A stretch of 64,000 bases of DNA from Candidatus Mcinerneyibacterium aminivorans (GCA_008086245.1 VSIX01000058.1:27517-91516); one strand, 5' to 3'; counted from the stretch's first letter, positions 54,308-62,797 are shown. Notes: generated by a model from the letters alone, not told the origin. Numbers and translations: made by a program.

Positions 54308-55687
54308 TTATTTGTTATTCTTTTTTTCATTCTTTTTAGGAACTACATATCCAACTGTTCGATTATTTTTTGAAAAATATTTTTTCGCAATTCTCTGGAT
54401 ATCTTCACTGGTTAAATTCTTTATGATCTCCAGATTTCTTTTGTACAAATTAGGATTGTCAAATCTGATAACATTGCCTGCAATTACTCTTGTAAAATTT
54501 GTTTTATCCTTTTGCATAAATATCATTTCTTTCATAGTTGATTTTTTAATCCTTCTCAGTTCTTTATCCTTAACACCATTTTTAATTATTTTACTTATTT
54601 CTTTATCGATACCATCTTTAACTTTATCCATATTTTTTTCTGACATAGGTATAGCAAAAAGCATACAGTAACCCGGAATTCTTAAGTTTAAAGGCATACC
54701 GCCTGCCTGCATTATTAATCTTTTCTCTCTTTTCAATTTATCCTTTACTCTTGAGTTTGGATTATTAACCAGTATATCCATTAAAGCAGTTATAACTGGG
54801 AAATCAGGATGATTTCCTCCGGGTACTTTATAAAGCATCGCAAGAACGGGTAATCTTGTAACTTTTTCAATTTCTATGAATCTCTCTTCTTTTTGCTGAA
54901 GTTCCTTTTGTTTTCTTCTTGTTACTTTTTCCTCTTTATAATCTCCAAAATACTTTTTAACAAGTTTATGAACATTGTCGGGATCCACATCTCCGGCAAC
55001 AATAGCAACAGCATTGTTGGGAGCATAATATTCTTTATAATAATTCATAGCTTTTTCCCGTGTAAAATTATCGATATCCTCACCCCATCCAATGATCTGA
55101 TGGTGTAGTCCGGAATCTTTAAAAGCTTTTGCCTGTATTTCTTCTAAAGCCGATCTGAAAAAATTATTTTCAATTCGTCGTCTTCTTTCCTGTCTTACTA
55201 CACTTCTCTCATTTTGAAATGATTCTTTCGTGAAATTCAGGTTTCTCATCCTATCAGCTTCAAGTGCTATAGCAAGTTCAAGCTTTGCAGAAGGAACCTC
55301 TTCATAATACATGGTAAAATCATAGTATGTTCCAGCATTTGTTATTCCGCCAACCTTTTTTACCAGCTTATGGATCTGATCTTTTTCAAGTGTTTCGGTT
55401 CCCAGAAACATTGAATGTTCAAGCATATGGGAGATTCCTGTTATCCCCTCTGTTTCATCTATTGATCCCACCCTGTACCAAACAGAAAATTTTGCAAGTG
55501 GCACATCATGGTCCTCGATAACATATATCTGCATCCCGTTATCAAGCTGATATTTTTCATAATTAACCTCAGGTATTTCAAAATTTAAACTACCATTCTT
55601 CTCTGCAGCAAAAATTGAAAATGAAAATATAAAAACCAAACTGAAAGTTATAAAAACCTTTAAAATATTTTTTAGAATTTTTTTCAC
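54308..55687 (-). CDS. M16 zinc peptidase, active subunit
   Basis: The 459-residue protein has a signal peptide (FIFSFSIFAAE), then the M16 start YQLDNGMQIYVIEDHDVPLAKFSVWYRVGS and the zinc site GITGISHMLEHSMFLGT with HxxEH near residue 88. The third ligand Glu lies in ELAIALEADRMRNL near 165. The second lobe has the usual R/Y region less well conserved (VKDKLKREKRLIMQAGGMPLNL). It should cleave peptides in the periplasm together with the inactive subunit encoded next. A good ribosome binding site (GAGGTTTT) precedes the ATG. No promoter was fixed with confidence upstream. Confidence 0.92.
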   Translation of the reverse strand: MKKILKNILKVFITFSLVFIFSFSIFAAEKNGSLNFEIPEVNYEKYQLDNGMQIYVIEDHDVPLAKFSVWYRVGSIDETEGITGISHMLEHSMFLGTETLEKDQIHKLVKKVGGITNAGTYYDFTMYYEEVPSAKLELAIALEADRMRNLNFTKESFQNERSVVRQERRRRIENNFFRSALEEIQAKAFKDSGLHHQIIGWGEDIDNFTREKAMNYYKEYYAPNNAVAIVAGDVDPDNVHKLVKKYFGDYKEEKVTRRKQKELQQKEERFIEIEKVTRLPVLAMLYKVPGGNHPDFPVITALMDILVNNPNSRVKDKLKREKRLIMQAGGMPLNLRIPGYCMLFAIPMSEKNMDKVKDGIDKEISKIIKNGVKDKELRRIKKSTMKEMIFMQKDKTNFTRVIAGNVIRFDNPNLYKRNLEIIKNLTSEDIQRIAKKYFSKNNRTVGYVVPKKNEKKNNK

Positions 55688-55752
55688 TTAAAACCTCCTC
55701 GTCTTTAGTTATATATACGATGCTAGAAGAAATTGTTGCAAAAATTTTTTGT

Positions 55753-55833
55753 ATTCTGTATTCCGGATTCTGTAGTCTAGATTCTGTAGCGGTATGTTTC
55801 AGGGTAGTTTGTAGTCTGGAGTCTGTTTTCTGA
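55753..55833. repeat. Degenerate 7-bp tandem array (ATTCTGT type)
   Basis: Five direct 7-bp units run from 55753 to 55787 with words ATTCTGT (three times), ATTCCGG and AGTCTAG. Three more run from 55813 to 55833 (AGTCTGG, AGTCTGT, TTTCTGA). Between them, TTCAGGGTAGTTTGTA at 55798-55813 recurs exactly at 63882-63897. The array lies in the 430-base gap between the M16 genes and the KBL-type gene; the rest of that gap (55834-56076) holds nothing I can name. Confidence 0.8.
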
Positions 55834-56076
55834 TCTTTTGAAAAATATTATACAGTTGGCAGAATCCTGATCACAGAAAACAAAACTTATTTAAATCTAG
55901 ATTTAATTATTTCTTCGTAAGGATATATTTAAATTTTATTAAATATCGAACTTCGAAAATCAAGGAGTGATTTTATAAACACACAAGCACAAACACTAAC
56001 ACATATTCTTAAATAAAAACATAAACCGTACCGAAATAAGAATAATTATAATTATAAAAAGTAAGCTAAAATTAAT

Positions 56077-56108
56077 AAAAGGGAAACAAAAGATTTTGTT
56101 CCCCTTTT
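56077..56108 (-). terminator. Rho-independent terminator of the M18-ptb-KBL operon
   Basis: AAAAGGG and AACAAAA on one side pair with TTTTGTT and CCCTTTT on the other, with one A/C mismatch. On the minus strand it ends in TTTTATT, nine bases after the stop at 56118. Confidence 0.8.
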
Positions 56109-56117
56109 AGTGATTCA

Positions 56118-57335
56118 TTAATATTTTTTTAACACATCCAGAACATATTCTATATCGAATTCTGTATGATCTCCATTAATCTGAAATCTAATTTCTTCTT
56201 CTCCCTTTGGAACAACGGGATAGTTTATTGCAGTAGCAAGAATTCCATTTTTATATAAATATTTTGTAATTTCAGAAGTTTTCCTGGTATCTCTTGTAAT
56301 CAGGGGAACAACCGGATGTTCACCTTTAGCTGTTTCAAATCCGAGATTCTTCAAACCCTTAATAAACTTATTTGTCATTTTCTTTAAATGTGATAGCCTT
56401 TTTTGTCCTTCTTTACTATCAACAATTTCCAGAACTTTCTTTGCTGCCGCAGCTTCAGAGCAGGTGATCGGATTTGAATATACATAGGTAGGTGCTTTTT
56501 CTCTTAAATAATCTGTTACTGTTTTATCAGAAACAACATATCCTCCATTTACTCCAAATGCTTTTCCAAGTGTTCCGATTAATATATCAACTTTTGTATT
56601 GCAGTATTCCTCTGTACCTCTTCCTGTATCTCCAAATGCTCCAACACCGTGAGAATCATCAACTACAGAAAAAATTCCCTCTTCAAATTCATCGGAGTAC
56701 TTATCACAGATAGACTGAACTTTATCAAGAAAAGCGTTTTCACCAAGCATACTAAAAATACCATCTGTTACAACCATAACTCTTTTTGCTTTCCCAATTG
56801 AATTTTTAATTTTCTTTTCTAAATCATCCATATCGTTGTGTTTGTAAATCTTTTTATCAGCTGGACGGCTCATTCTAACTGCATTTATTATACAGTTATG
56901 ATTAAGCTCATCACTAATAACTATAGTTTCTTTTGTTAGCAGTGGAAAAATAACGCCAAGGCTGGTTACATAAGCCGAACTAAGAATCATGGCATCTTCT
57001 CTTCTGTGAAAATCAGCCAGTTTTTTTTCAAGATCTATATGAGGCTCATGAGTTCCACTTATAAATCTTACGGCTCCGGGTCCTACTCCATATTTTTGAG
57101 CAGCTTTTTCTTCTGCTTCAATAACATCTTCATGCATTGAAATTCCCAGATAAGAATTAGAATTTAATTTCAAAAACTTCTTATCGGGCTCATTTTTTAT
57201 TTTATAACGCGGACCCTTTTTACCCTCTGCAGGTATTATTTCTTCAATTACCATTTCTTCACCCTTTAATGTGCCCTCTTCTTTTAGGTTTTTTAATTCT
57301 GAAGTTAATGATTTTTTTACTCCATCCAAACTCAT
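56118..57335 (-). CDS. Alpha-oxoamine synthase, glycine C-acetyltransferase (KBL) type
   Basis: The 405-residue PLP enzyme condenses an amino acid and an acyl-CoA, or does the reverse. Motifs are NSNSYLGISMHEDVIEA near residue 58, GPGAVRFISGTHEPHIDLEKKLADF near 85, VTDGIFSMLGENAFLD near 190, VVDDSHGVGAFGDTGRGTEEYC near 225 and the Lys in ILIGTLGKAFGVNGGYVV near 255. KBL splits 2-amino-3-oxobutyrate into glycine and acetyl-CoA in threonine breakdown; 8-amino-7-oxononanoate synthase is the alternative but no other biotin gene is near. It is the last gene of an operon with Ptb and an aminopeptidase, which favours amino-acid catabolism. Confidence 0.82.
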   Translation of the reverse strand: MSLDGVKKSLTSELKNLKEEGTLKGEEMVIEEIIPAEGKKGPRYKIKNEPDKKFLKLNSNSYLGISMHEDVIEAEEKAAQKYGVGPGAVRFISGTHEPHIDLEKKLADFHRREDAMILSSAYVTSLGVIFPLLTKETIVISDELNHNCIINAVRMSRPADKKIYKHNDMDDLEKKIKNSIGKAKRVMVVTDGIFSMLGENAFLDKVQSICDKYSDEFEEGIFSVVDDSHGVGAFGDTGRGTEEYCNTKVDILIGTLGKAFGVNGGYVVSDKTVTDYLREKAPTYVYSNPITCSEAAAAKKVLEIVDSKEGQKRLSHLKKMTNKFIKGLKNLGFETAKGEHPVVPLITRDTRKTSEITKYLYKNGILATAINYPVVPKGEEEIRFQINGDHTEFDIEYVLDVLKKY

Positions 57336-57349
57336 ATATTACCTCCTTA

Positions 57350-58231
57350 TTATAGTAAACCCATTACAATTGAATTTAATTTTGTTTCAGCATCATCAGC
57401 TCTTGATAGTAAAATTATTGGTGCTTTTGCTCCTACAACAACACCGCCAAATTTACAGTCGGCCATATACATAACAGCTTTAGCCATTAGATTCCCTGAT
57501 ACCACATCGGGAACAAGTAAAACATCAGCATCTCCGGCAACTTCAGATTTAATACCTTTGATTTCTGCTGCTTCTTTTGAAATTGCATTATCAAAAGCAA
57601 AAGGTCCATCTACAAAAGCATTTTTAATCTGTCCTCTATCGTTCATTTTCGCAAGTTTAGCAGCATCAGTAGTTGCTTTAACCTTTTCATCTACCGCTTC
57701 TCGATGTGCCATTACCGCCACTTTAGGTTTTTTAATTCCGAGTCTGCGAACATAGTTTATTGCATTTTCAAGTATCTTAATCTTTTCTGAAAGATCTGGT
57801 TCAATAACTATTCCGCCATCAGTTATAAATAATAGTTTATGATATTTTTTAGCTTCATAAGCTGTAATATGACTTAATATTGAACCTTTTCTTAAGCCAT
57901 TCTCTTTATCAAGAACTGCCCTCATAAATGTAGCAGTCTGAATCTTACCCTTCATTATTGCATCTGCCTTTTGATTAGCAACAAAGCTAACTCCCTTTCG
58001 AGCAGCTTCTTTATCGGAGCTTGCATTGACAATTTTATAATCATCAACATTTGCACCTATTTCATTAATAGAAGTTTCAATTTTTTCTTTTTTTCCTACA
58101 AGAATTGAATCCGCTATATTTTTTTTCCTTGCATTTTCAAGTGCAGTCATAACCTGGCCCCCATAGGGACAAACTACAGAAACCACTCTTTTTTTACTTT
58201 TAACTTCCTTATATAAATCTTTAAAATTCAT
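57350..58231 (-). CDS. ptb: Phosphate butyryl/acetyltransferase
   Basis: The 293-residue enzyme of the Pta/Ptb family swaps CoA for phosphate on an acyl group. Diagnostic parts are VSVVCPYGGQVMTALENARKKNIADSILVG at the start, ADAIMKGKIQTATFMRAVL near residue 88, PKVAVMAHREAVDEKV near 168, FVDGPFAFDNAISKEAAEIKGI near 205 and VVVGAKAPIILLSRADDAE near 270, all closer to Ptb than to Pta. The acyl-phosphate could yield ATP through a butyrate or acetate kinase, which is not in the window. It sits between the M18 peptidase gene and the KBL-type gene, three bases after the former. Confidence 0.88.
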   Translation of the reverse strand: MNFKDLYKEVKSKKRVVSVVCPYGGQVMTALENARKKNIADSILVGKKEKIETSINEIGANVDDYKIVNASSDKEAARKGVSFVANQKADAIMKGKIQTATFMRAVLDKENGLRKGSILSHITAYEAKKYHKLLFITDGGIVIEPDLSEKIKILENAINYVRRLGIKKPKVAVMAHREAVDEKVKATTDAAKLAKMNDRGQIKNAFVDGPFAFDNAISKEAAEIKGIKSEVAGDADVLLVPDVVSGNLMAKAVMYMADCKFGGVVVGAKAPIILLSRADDAETKLNSIVMGLL

Positions 58232-58234
58232 AAT

Positions 58235-59644
58235 TTACTCCATTTTTTCAAAGAATACCTTATAAGCTTTATAGGTACTGTAAATATCAACATTAGATGC
58301 CAGTTCAAAGGGAGAGTGCATTGATAACAAAGGAGTTCCTGCATCAACAACATTCATATTATATTTAGCTAAAAACTTTGCTACTGTTCCTCCGCCTCCT
58401 TCATCTACTTTTCCAAGTGTTCCGATTTGCCAGTCTATATTATTTTCATTCCATAATCTTCTAACTCTACCCACAAATTCGGCATCGGCATCGTTTGCCG
58501 CAGCTTTACCTCTTGCACCTGTATATTTTACAAGACTTATTCCGCCGCCGAATTTTGGAGCATTCTGGTTATCGTGAACATTTTTAAATAACGGATTAAC
58601 AGCCGCTCCAACATCTGAGGAAATAACATTTGATTTTCTTAGCATCTTTTTTAATTTAAGATCAGAATATGATCCCTCCTGATGCTGCAGTAATTCACCT
58701 ACAATTTCCAAAAAGAACCATGACTGCATACCTGTTCTTCCCTCACTGCCGATTTCTTCTTTGTCTGCAAGAAAATTAATAGATGTTTTCTTTGGATTTT
58801 CTATATCAAATATAGCCTTTGAAGAAGTATAACCACATATTCTATCATCATGACCAAAGGAACCCAATATACTTTTATCAAATCCAACAAATCTAGGCTC
58901 TCCGGCCGGTACAAGCTTTAATTCAGCTGAAACAAAATCTTCTTCAACTATATCATACTTTTCATTTAATACTTTTAATACATTAAATTTGATTTTTTCC
59001 TTAATATCCTCATCATCTATCGGAATAGAACCTGCAATAGCATGAAGCTTTTCACCTTCAAAACTTCTAAGCAGTTTTTCTTTTTTTTGAACCTTTCTGG
59101 ACAGATGCGGTAAAACATCAGGAATAACAAATACACCTTCATCTTCTTCAGAACCGTAAGTTAACTCTACTTTTTCACCATCATTTTTAATAATTACACC
59201 GTGAAGTTCTAAAGGTCTTGATACCCAGTGATATTTTTTTATACCGCCATAGTAGTGAGTTTTCATCATAGCCATCTCTTCTGATTCATAAATTGGATTC
59301 ATTTTAATATCAATATGAGGTACATCAACATGTGATGCTATGAGATTAAATCCGTTTTTAATTTCTTCTTTACCCAGTACTATTAAGGCAAGATTTTTAT
59401 TGTGATTTACAGCATAATACTTATTATGTCCATCTTTAAGTTCACTTAGCGGTTTAAAACCTTCTTCTTCTGCCATTTGAACAACCTTATCAACATTTTC
59501 TCTTTCCGTTTTTACCTCTTTTAAAAAGTTTTTGTATTCTTCAGAAAATGAAAATACTTTTTTCCTCTCACCATCTTTTAAGTTTTCCCAGCTGTTTTTT
59601 CTTTTCATTTTTATTTTTTTTTCCAAATCTTTATATTCACCCAT
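58235..59644 (-). CDS. M18 family aminopeptidase
   Basis: The 469-residue cytoplasmic enzyme has the M18 zinc-site motifs: ASHVDVPHIDIKMNP near residue 105, GSFGHDDRICGYTS near 265, DKEEIGSEGRTGMQSWF near 295 and GTPLLSMHSPFELASNVDIY near 440. M18 peptidases remove acidic or other N-terminal residues from peptides. AAGGAGG precedes the ATG. It leads the operon with Ptb and the KBL-type enzyme, so peptide breakdown and energy conservation appear to be co-expressed. Confidence 0.9.
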   Translation of the reverse strand: MGEYKDLEKKIKMKRKNSWENLKDGERKKVFSFSEEYKNFLKEVKTERENVDKVVQMAEEEGFKPLSELKDGHNKYYAVNHNKNLALIVLGKEEIKNGFNLIASHVDVPHIDIKMNPIYESEEMAMMKTHYYGGIKKYHWVSRPLELHGVIIKNDGEKVELTYGSEEDEGVFVIPDVLPHLSRKVQKKEKLLRSFEGEKLHAIAGSIPIDDEDIKEKIKFNVLKVLNEKYDIVEEDFVSAELKLVPAGEPRFVGFDKSILGSFGHDDRICGYTSSKAIFDIENPKKTSINFLADKEEIGSEGRTGMQSWFFLEIVGELLQHQEGSYSDLKLKKMLRKSNVISSDVGAAVNPLFKNVHDNQNAPKFGGGISLVKYTGARGKAAANDADAEFVGRVRRLWNENNIDWQIGTLGKVDEGGGGTVAKFLAKYNMNVVDAGTPLLSMHSPFELASNVDIYSTYKAYKVFFEKME

Positions 59645-59684
59645 ACAAACCTCCTTATACTATTTAACTGTTTAAAACCAAAAT

Positions 59685-59891
59685 TCACTCTAAACCAATT
59701 ATATTATCACTAATTACAATATTATTGTTGAAATGATATGCTAAAATCAATAGATAACCAGCAAGACTATACAAAATATGTTTAAAAATGATATTTTTTC
59801 TTTGATAATAAAATATAGCAACAAAACCAATAAAAGATAAGAATATCTTATTTTGAAAGTTAAAATATGCTTCCCATCCGGATAAAATCAT
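59685..59891 (-). CDS. Possible small membrane protein, start unclear
   Basis: The frame encodes MILSGWEAYFNFQ followed by two hydrophobic stretches (IFLSFIGFVAIFYY and ILYSLAGYLLILAYHF) before a stop at 59685. It looks like a real two-helix membrane protein of 68 residues, but no Shine-Dalgarno precedes the ATG at 59891. The frame stays open to 60002, and a strong AAAGGAGGTG occurs about 50 bases upstream with no ATG, GTG or TTG at the right distance in this frame. It may be real with an unusual start, or a decayed gene. Confidence 0.3.
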   Translation of the reverse strand: MILSGWEAYFNFQNKIFLSFIGFVAIFYYQRKNIIFKHILYSLAGYLLILAYHFNNNIVISDNIIGLE

Positions 59892-60002
59892 ATTTTTATT
59901 CGATAAGCAAGTTTGTCTCCCTGATATTATGAAATTAGCACCTCCTTTAACTAATATCACATATATAATACAAGATATTACCTTTATTTCAACAATATTC
60001 AA

Positions 60003-60752
60003 TTAAAAGAAAAATAATTTAACTGCCATTGAAACTATAGCTACAGTTAAAATAACTCTAATCCATTTATCACCTTTTTTAACAGCAAAATGGCTTCCAA
60101 AATATGCTCCTGTACTATTACCAACAGCAAGAATTAAACCGTATATAAAATTAAGATTGCCATTCAAATAAAAAACAATCAGAGAAGCAATTGTATATAT
60201 TCCAACAATAAAAACTTTTATACTGTTTGTTCTAACCAAATTAATTCTTCCTATTATTGAAAGAACAGCAATAATTATAAAGCCAACCCCTGCCTGAATA
60301 AATCCACCGTATAAGCCTACAAAGAAAAAAGCTATAAAAAGTAAAACCTTATTTTGAGGAGTTTCACTCAGCATCTTTTCTGCTTTTGTTTTGATATTAC
60401 TAAAAAGGATTACTCCAAGCATAAACAGCATTATAATAGATAGTATTTTTTCAAATAGTTCACCGGAAATATCAACTGCTACACTTGAACCGAGTATCGA
60501 ACCTGCTATGGCTGGAACACTCATCAAAATAGCCGTTTTCCAGTGAAAATACCCCTCTTTTTTAAATTTTGATACTGCCATTATATTTTGTCCGAGGATA
60601 GCTATTCTATTGGTACCGTTTGCAGTAGCAGGTGGAAGCCCCAGAAAAATTAAAGCTGGAATAGTTAAAAGGGATCCTCCTCCTGCCAGAACATTAATAA
60701 AGCCTGCTGCAGAACCTGCTAATAAAATCAAAAATATTTTTAATATACTCAA
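60003..60752 (-). CDS. TSUP (TauE/SafE) family permease
   Basis: The 249-residue membrane protein has eight or so helices and the two-repeat TSUP layout: AGSAAGFINVLAGGGSLLTIPALIFLGLPPATANGTNRIAIL at the start and the related FFVGLYGGFIQAGVGFIIIAVLSIIGRINLVRTNSIK in the second half. TSUP proteins export sulfite, sulfonates or other organic anions. Translation probably starts at TTG 60752 with AAAGGAG five bases before it; a frame open to 60809 starts at another TTG without support. The substrate is unknown. Confidence 0.85.
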   Translation of the reverse strand: MSILKIFLILLAGSAAGFINVLAGGGSLLTIPALIFLGLPPATANGTNRIAILGQNIMAVSKFKKEGYFHWKTAILMSVPAIAGSILGSSVAVDISGELFEKILSIIMLFMLGVILFSNIKTKAEKMLSETPQNKVLLFIAFFFVGLYGGFIQAGVGFIIIAVLSIIGRINLVRTNSIKVFIVGIYTIASLIVFYLNGNLNFIYGLILAVGNSTGAYFGSHFAVKKGDKWIRVILTVAIVSMAVKLFFF

Positions 60753-60822
60753 AATTTCTCCTTTCTTCGTAATACAAAATAATTCTATAACATATCTTTG
60801 AATATTCAAGGAATATTTAATT

Positions 60823-60892
60823 GCTAATGGCGAATGGCAAGTTGCTAATTAAAAAATCACTTGAGGGAATTTTCGATATTCGATATTTCGAG
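60823..60892. repeat. Two degenerate 7-bp arrays (GCGAATG and TTCGATA types)
   Basis: Units GCTAATG, GCGAATG, GCAAGTT and GCTAATT run in register from 60823 to 60850. After 21 bases, TTCGATA, TTCGATA and TTTCGAG run from 60872 to 60892. Both keep a strict 7-base period with different words. They lie upstream of the TSUP gene in a gene-free stretch that extends to 61450. Confidence 0.75.
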
Positions 60893-61008
60893 AATCCAGG
60901 TAAGATAAAAATTGCTCATCAATCTATTATATTGGGATTTAAAAAATATGAAGATGACCCAAAATTAAAATATCTTATTTCAAAGTAAATTTATTTTATA
61001 ATTGAAAA

Positions 61009-61275
61009 TTGTCAATCGGGGCTGTAAAGAAATAGCAAGTAAATAATGAATATTCAAAATTTTTAAAAAACAGTCATCCTGAATTTATTTCCAGCCAAGT
61101 CTGTCCCATAAGAAAGGGAAATATCTACTCTAAAAGACTATATATCAATCAATTATAGAAGATGCTGAAACAAGTTTCGGTCAAGCCGTCCCGTAAGAAA
61201 GGGAAGCATGACTTATTTATTAACATTTCTATATAATATTCAAATTATATATTTCTTTACAGCCTGAATCGACAA
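61009..61275. repeat. 267-bp element with 26-bp terminal inverted repeats (MITE-like)
   Basis: The ends 61009-61034 and 61250-61275 are inverted copies with 22 of 26 bases matching, including a perfect 14-base core (GCTGTAAAGAAATA and its complement). No frame inside is long enough for a transposase. Two direct 18-base copies (GTCCCATAAGAAAGGGAA at 61103-61120 and the same with one change at 61188-61205) lie inside, each able to form a small TCCC/GGGA hairpin. It is probably a non-autonomous mobile or regulatory repeat; the type is inference. Confidence 0.6.
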
Positions 61276-61287
61276 TCGACAATCGAT
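61267..61287. repeat. 7-bp array (AATCGAC type), first copy
   Basis: AATCGAC, AATCGAC and AATCGAT are in tandem, partly within the right end of the inverted-repeat element at 61009-61275. Confidence 0.75.
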
Positions 61288-61389
61288 AAAACTTGCTAAT
61301 AATTTTTTTATAGAATTGAATCTCAATATAAGAAAAAAAAATCAAAACATGATTTTGTAGAATTTTATTTCAAATGTAGATTGTACTAA

Positions 61390-61430
61390 TTTTATAATTG
61401 AAAATTGTTAATCGACAATCGACAATCGAT
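61390..61430. repeat. 7-bp array (AATCGAC type), second copy, with repeated lead-in
   Basis: The 19-base TTTTATAATTGAAAATTGT at 61390-61408 also occurs at 60994-61012 and leads into units AATTGTT, AATCGAC, AATCGAC and AATCGAT (61403-61430). Confidence 0.75.
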
Positions 61431-61452
61431 AATAATTGCTTAAGCAATTATT
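61431..61452 (-). terminator. 22-base palindrome at the end of the pilin operon
   Basis: AATAATTGCTT is followed directly by its exact complement, overlapping the stop codon of the last pilin gene (61451-61453). It has no T run and low GC, so a role as terminator is only possible. Confidence 0.4.
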
Positions 61453-62797
61453 ATCTCTGCCTCCAGATTCTCTGGGAAGCTCCGCCTCCACTACCACCAT
61501 ATTCGATATTAAAAGGCAATGGTCTGGGGCTGTTGAAAATATCAGGATTATCTGTGATATTCAAACCTGATAAATCTTTCAATGTATAATCTGTACTATT
61601 ATAATCAAAATCATCTCCAGATGTATTTTCATAAGTAAAAATCCAGAATTCATTATAGTCAGTACCATCAAGAATAATATCATTTCCAGAAAGTAATTTA
61701 CCAACAATTATATTACTTCCAGAATTAGATTCAGCCAAAAAATTAATATTGTTGGAAGCATAAAGAAAAATATTCCCACCCATTTTATCATAATAATTAG
61801 TTGGTTCCATGTTTATATTATTAAATGAAATAATTCCCAATCGTCCATTCTTATCAACCCAGAAATTCCGGCTCAAATTTACATCTCCCCTGACAATGAA
61901 AATAATATCTTCAGTTATTTCATTGCTAAGGCTTGTATCAATATTTATATCAAAAGAATTCTTTTTAGTAATAAAAACGTTTGTAGTTCCGGATACAATT
62001 GCAGACATCATCTGACTGTAATTAATGCTGTTCTGCTTATAATCTATTATATTTACAGAAGGATCTATAGAAGCAACCAGATCATTATACCCCTGGTTTC
62101 CCTGCATGGTAAAAAAGGTTGGTAAGGTCAATGTTTTTTGCTCTAAAGTGCTTGATGAATCCAGCTTACCGCTCCAGTTAGGGGATTCTGTATTACTTGT
62201 GGAACAATATATAGTATTTGAATAGTAAACAGTTGAAGATTCAACTCTTGTATCATTTGCATAATGTGAAACATCCCATGAATAACTTGAAGATAGATAT
62301 GGATACCTATTTTCATCATAATCTATCCCTATGCTGTTATGTGCATAGATTGTAAAAGGAATTCCGCTTCCAAAGCTCATCAAATACTCTATTGTGGTAT
62401 CCGTTTCTAAAGACCTTAGCTGAATACTAACGGGATAATTTCTTGTTATGGTATTGCTTGAAGCATTAACCTCATTTAAACTTTCATTATTATTTTCAAC
62501 ATATCCCGCCCAGTTATCAAACTCTTTCACACTAATTGTAAAATCGGTTCCGTAGGTTCCCTCCCAGTTCTGTGAAACCACATCTGAATTCCCCAGATCT
62601 TTTCTATTAGTTTCCTCAACAAGTCTAATTGCCCTTTGCATATTAGATTCTAAGGCATAAAAATTCTGCCAGTAATCTATTTCCAGTTCGGCTTCCTGGG
62701 TAAAATAAAATGATTTTAATACATAGGCTCCCAGCAGTGTTATGAAAATAAGCATAAAAACCATTACAGTTAAAAGAGTTCCTCCTTTTCTGTTCAT
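61451..62797 (-). CDS. PilX/GspK-like minor pilin with large C-terminal domain
   Basis: The 448-residue protein begins MNRKG followed by GTLLTVMVFMLIFITLLGAYVL, a class III-type prepilin start without Glu at mature position 5, as in GspK and PilX proteins. The remaining 400 residues are Ser/Asn/Thr-rich with many strands (SFNNINMEPTNYY, GGNIFLYASNNINFLAESNSGSNIIVGKLLSGNDIIL), like an extracellular beta-helix. It follows two other minor-pilin genes and is coupled to the second by a four-base overlap. It probably caps a type IV pilus or secretion pseudopilus. CTGGAGG precedes the ATG. Confidence 0.8.
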   Translation of the reverse strand: MNRKGGTLLTVMVFMLIFITLLGAYVLKSFYFTQEAELEIDYWQNFYALESNMQRAIRLVEETNRKDLGNSDVVSQNWEGTYGTDFTISVKEFDNWAGYVENNNESLNEVNASSNTITRNYPVSIQLRSLETDTTIEYLMSFGSGIPFTIYAHNSIGIDYDENRYPYLSSSYSWDVSHYANDTRVESSTVYYSNTIYCSTSNTESPNWSGKLDSSSTLEQKTLTLPTFFTMQGNQGYNDLVASIDPSVNIIDYKQNSINYSQMMSAIVSGTTNVFITKKNSFDINIDTSLSNEITEDIIFIVRGDVNLSRNFWVDKNGRLGIISFNNINMEPTNYYDKMGGNIFLYASNNINFLAESNSGSNIIVGKLLSGNDIILDGTDYNEFWIFTYENTSGDDFDYNSTDYTLKDLSGLNITDNPDIFNSPRPLPFNIEYGGSGGGASQRIWRQR

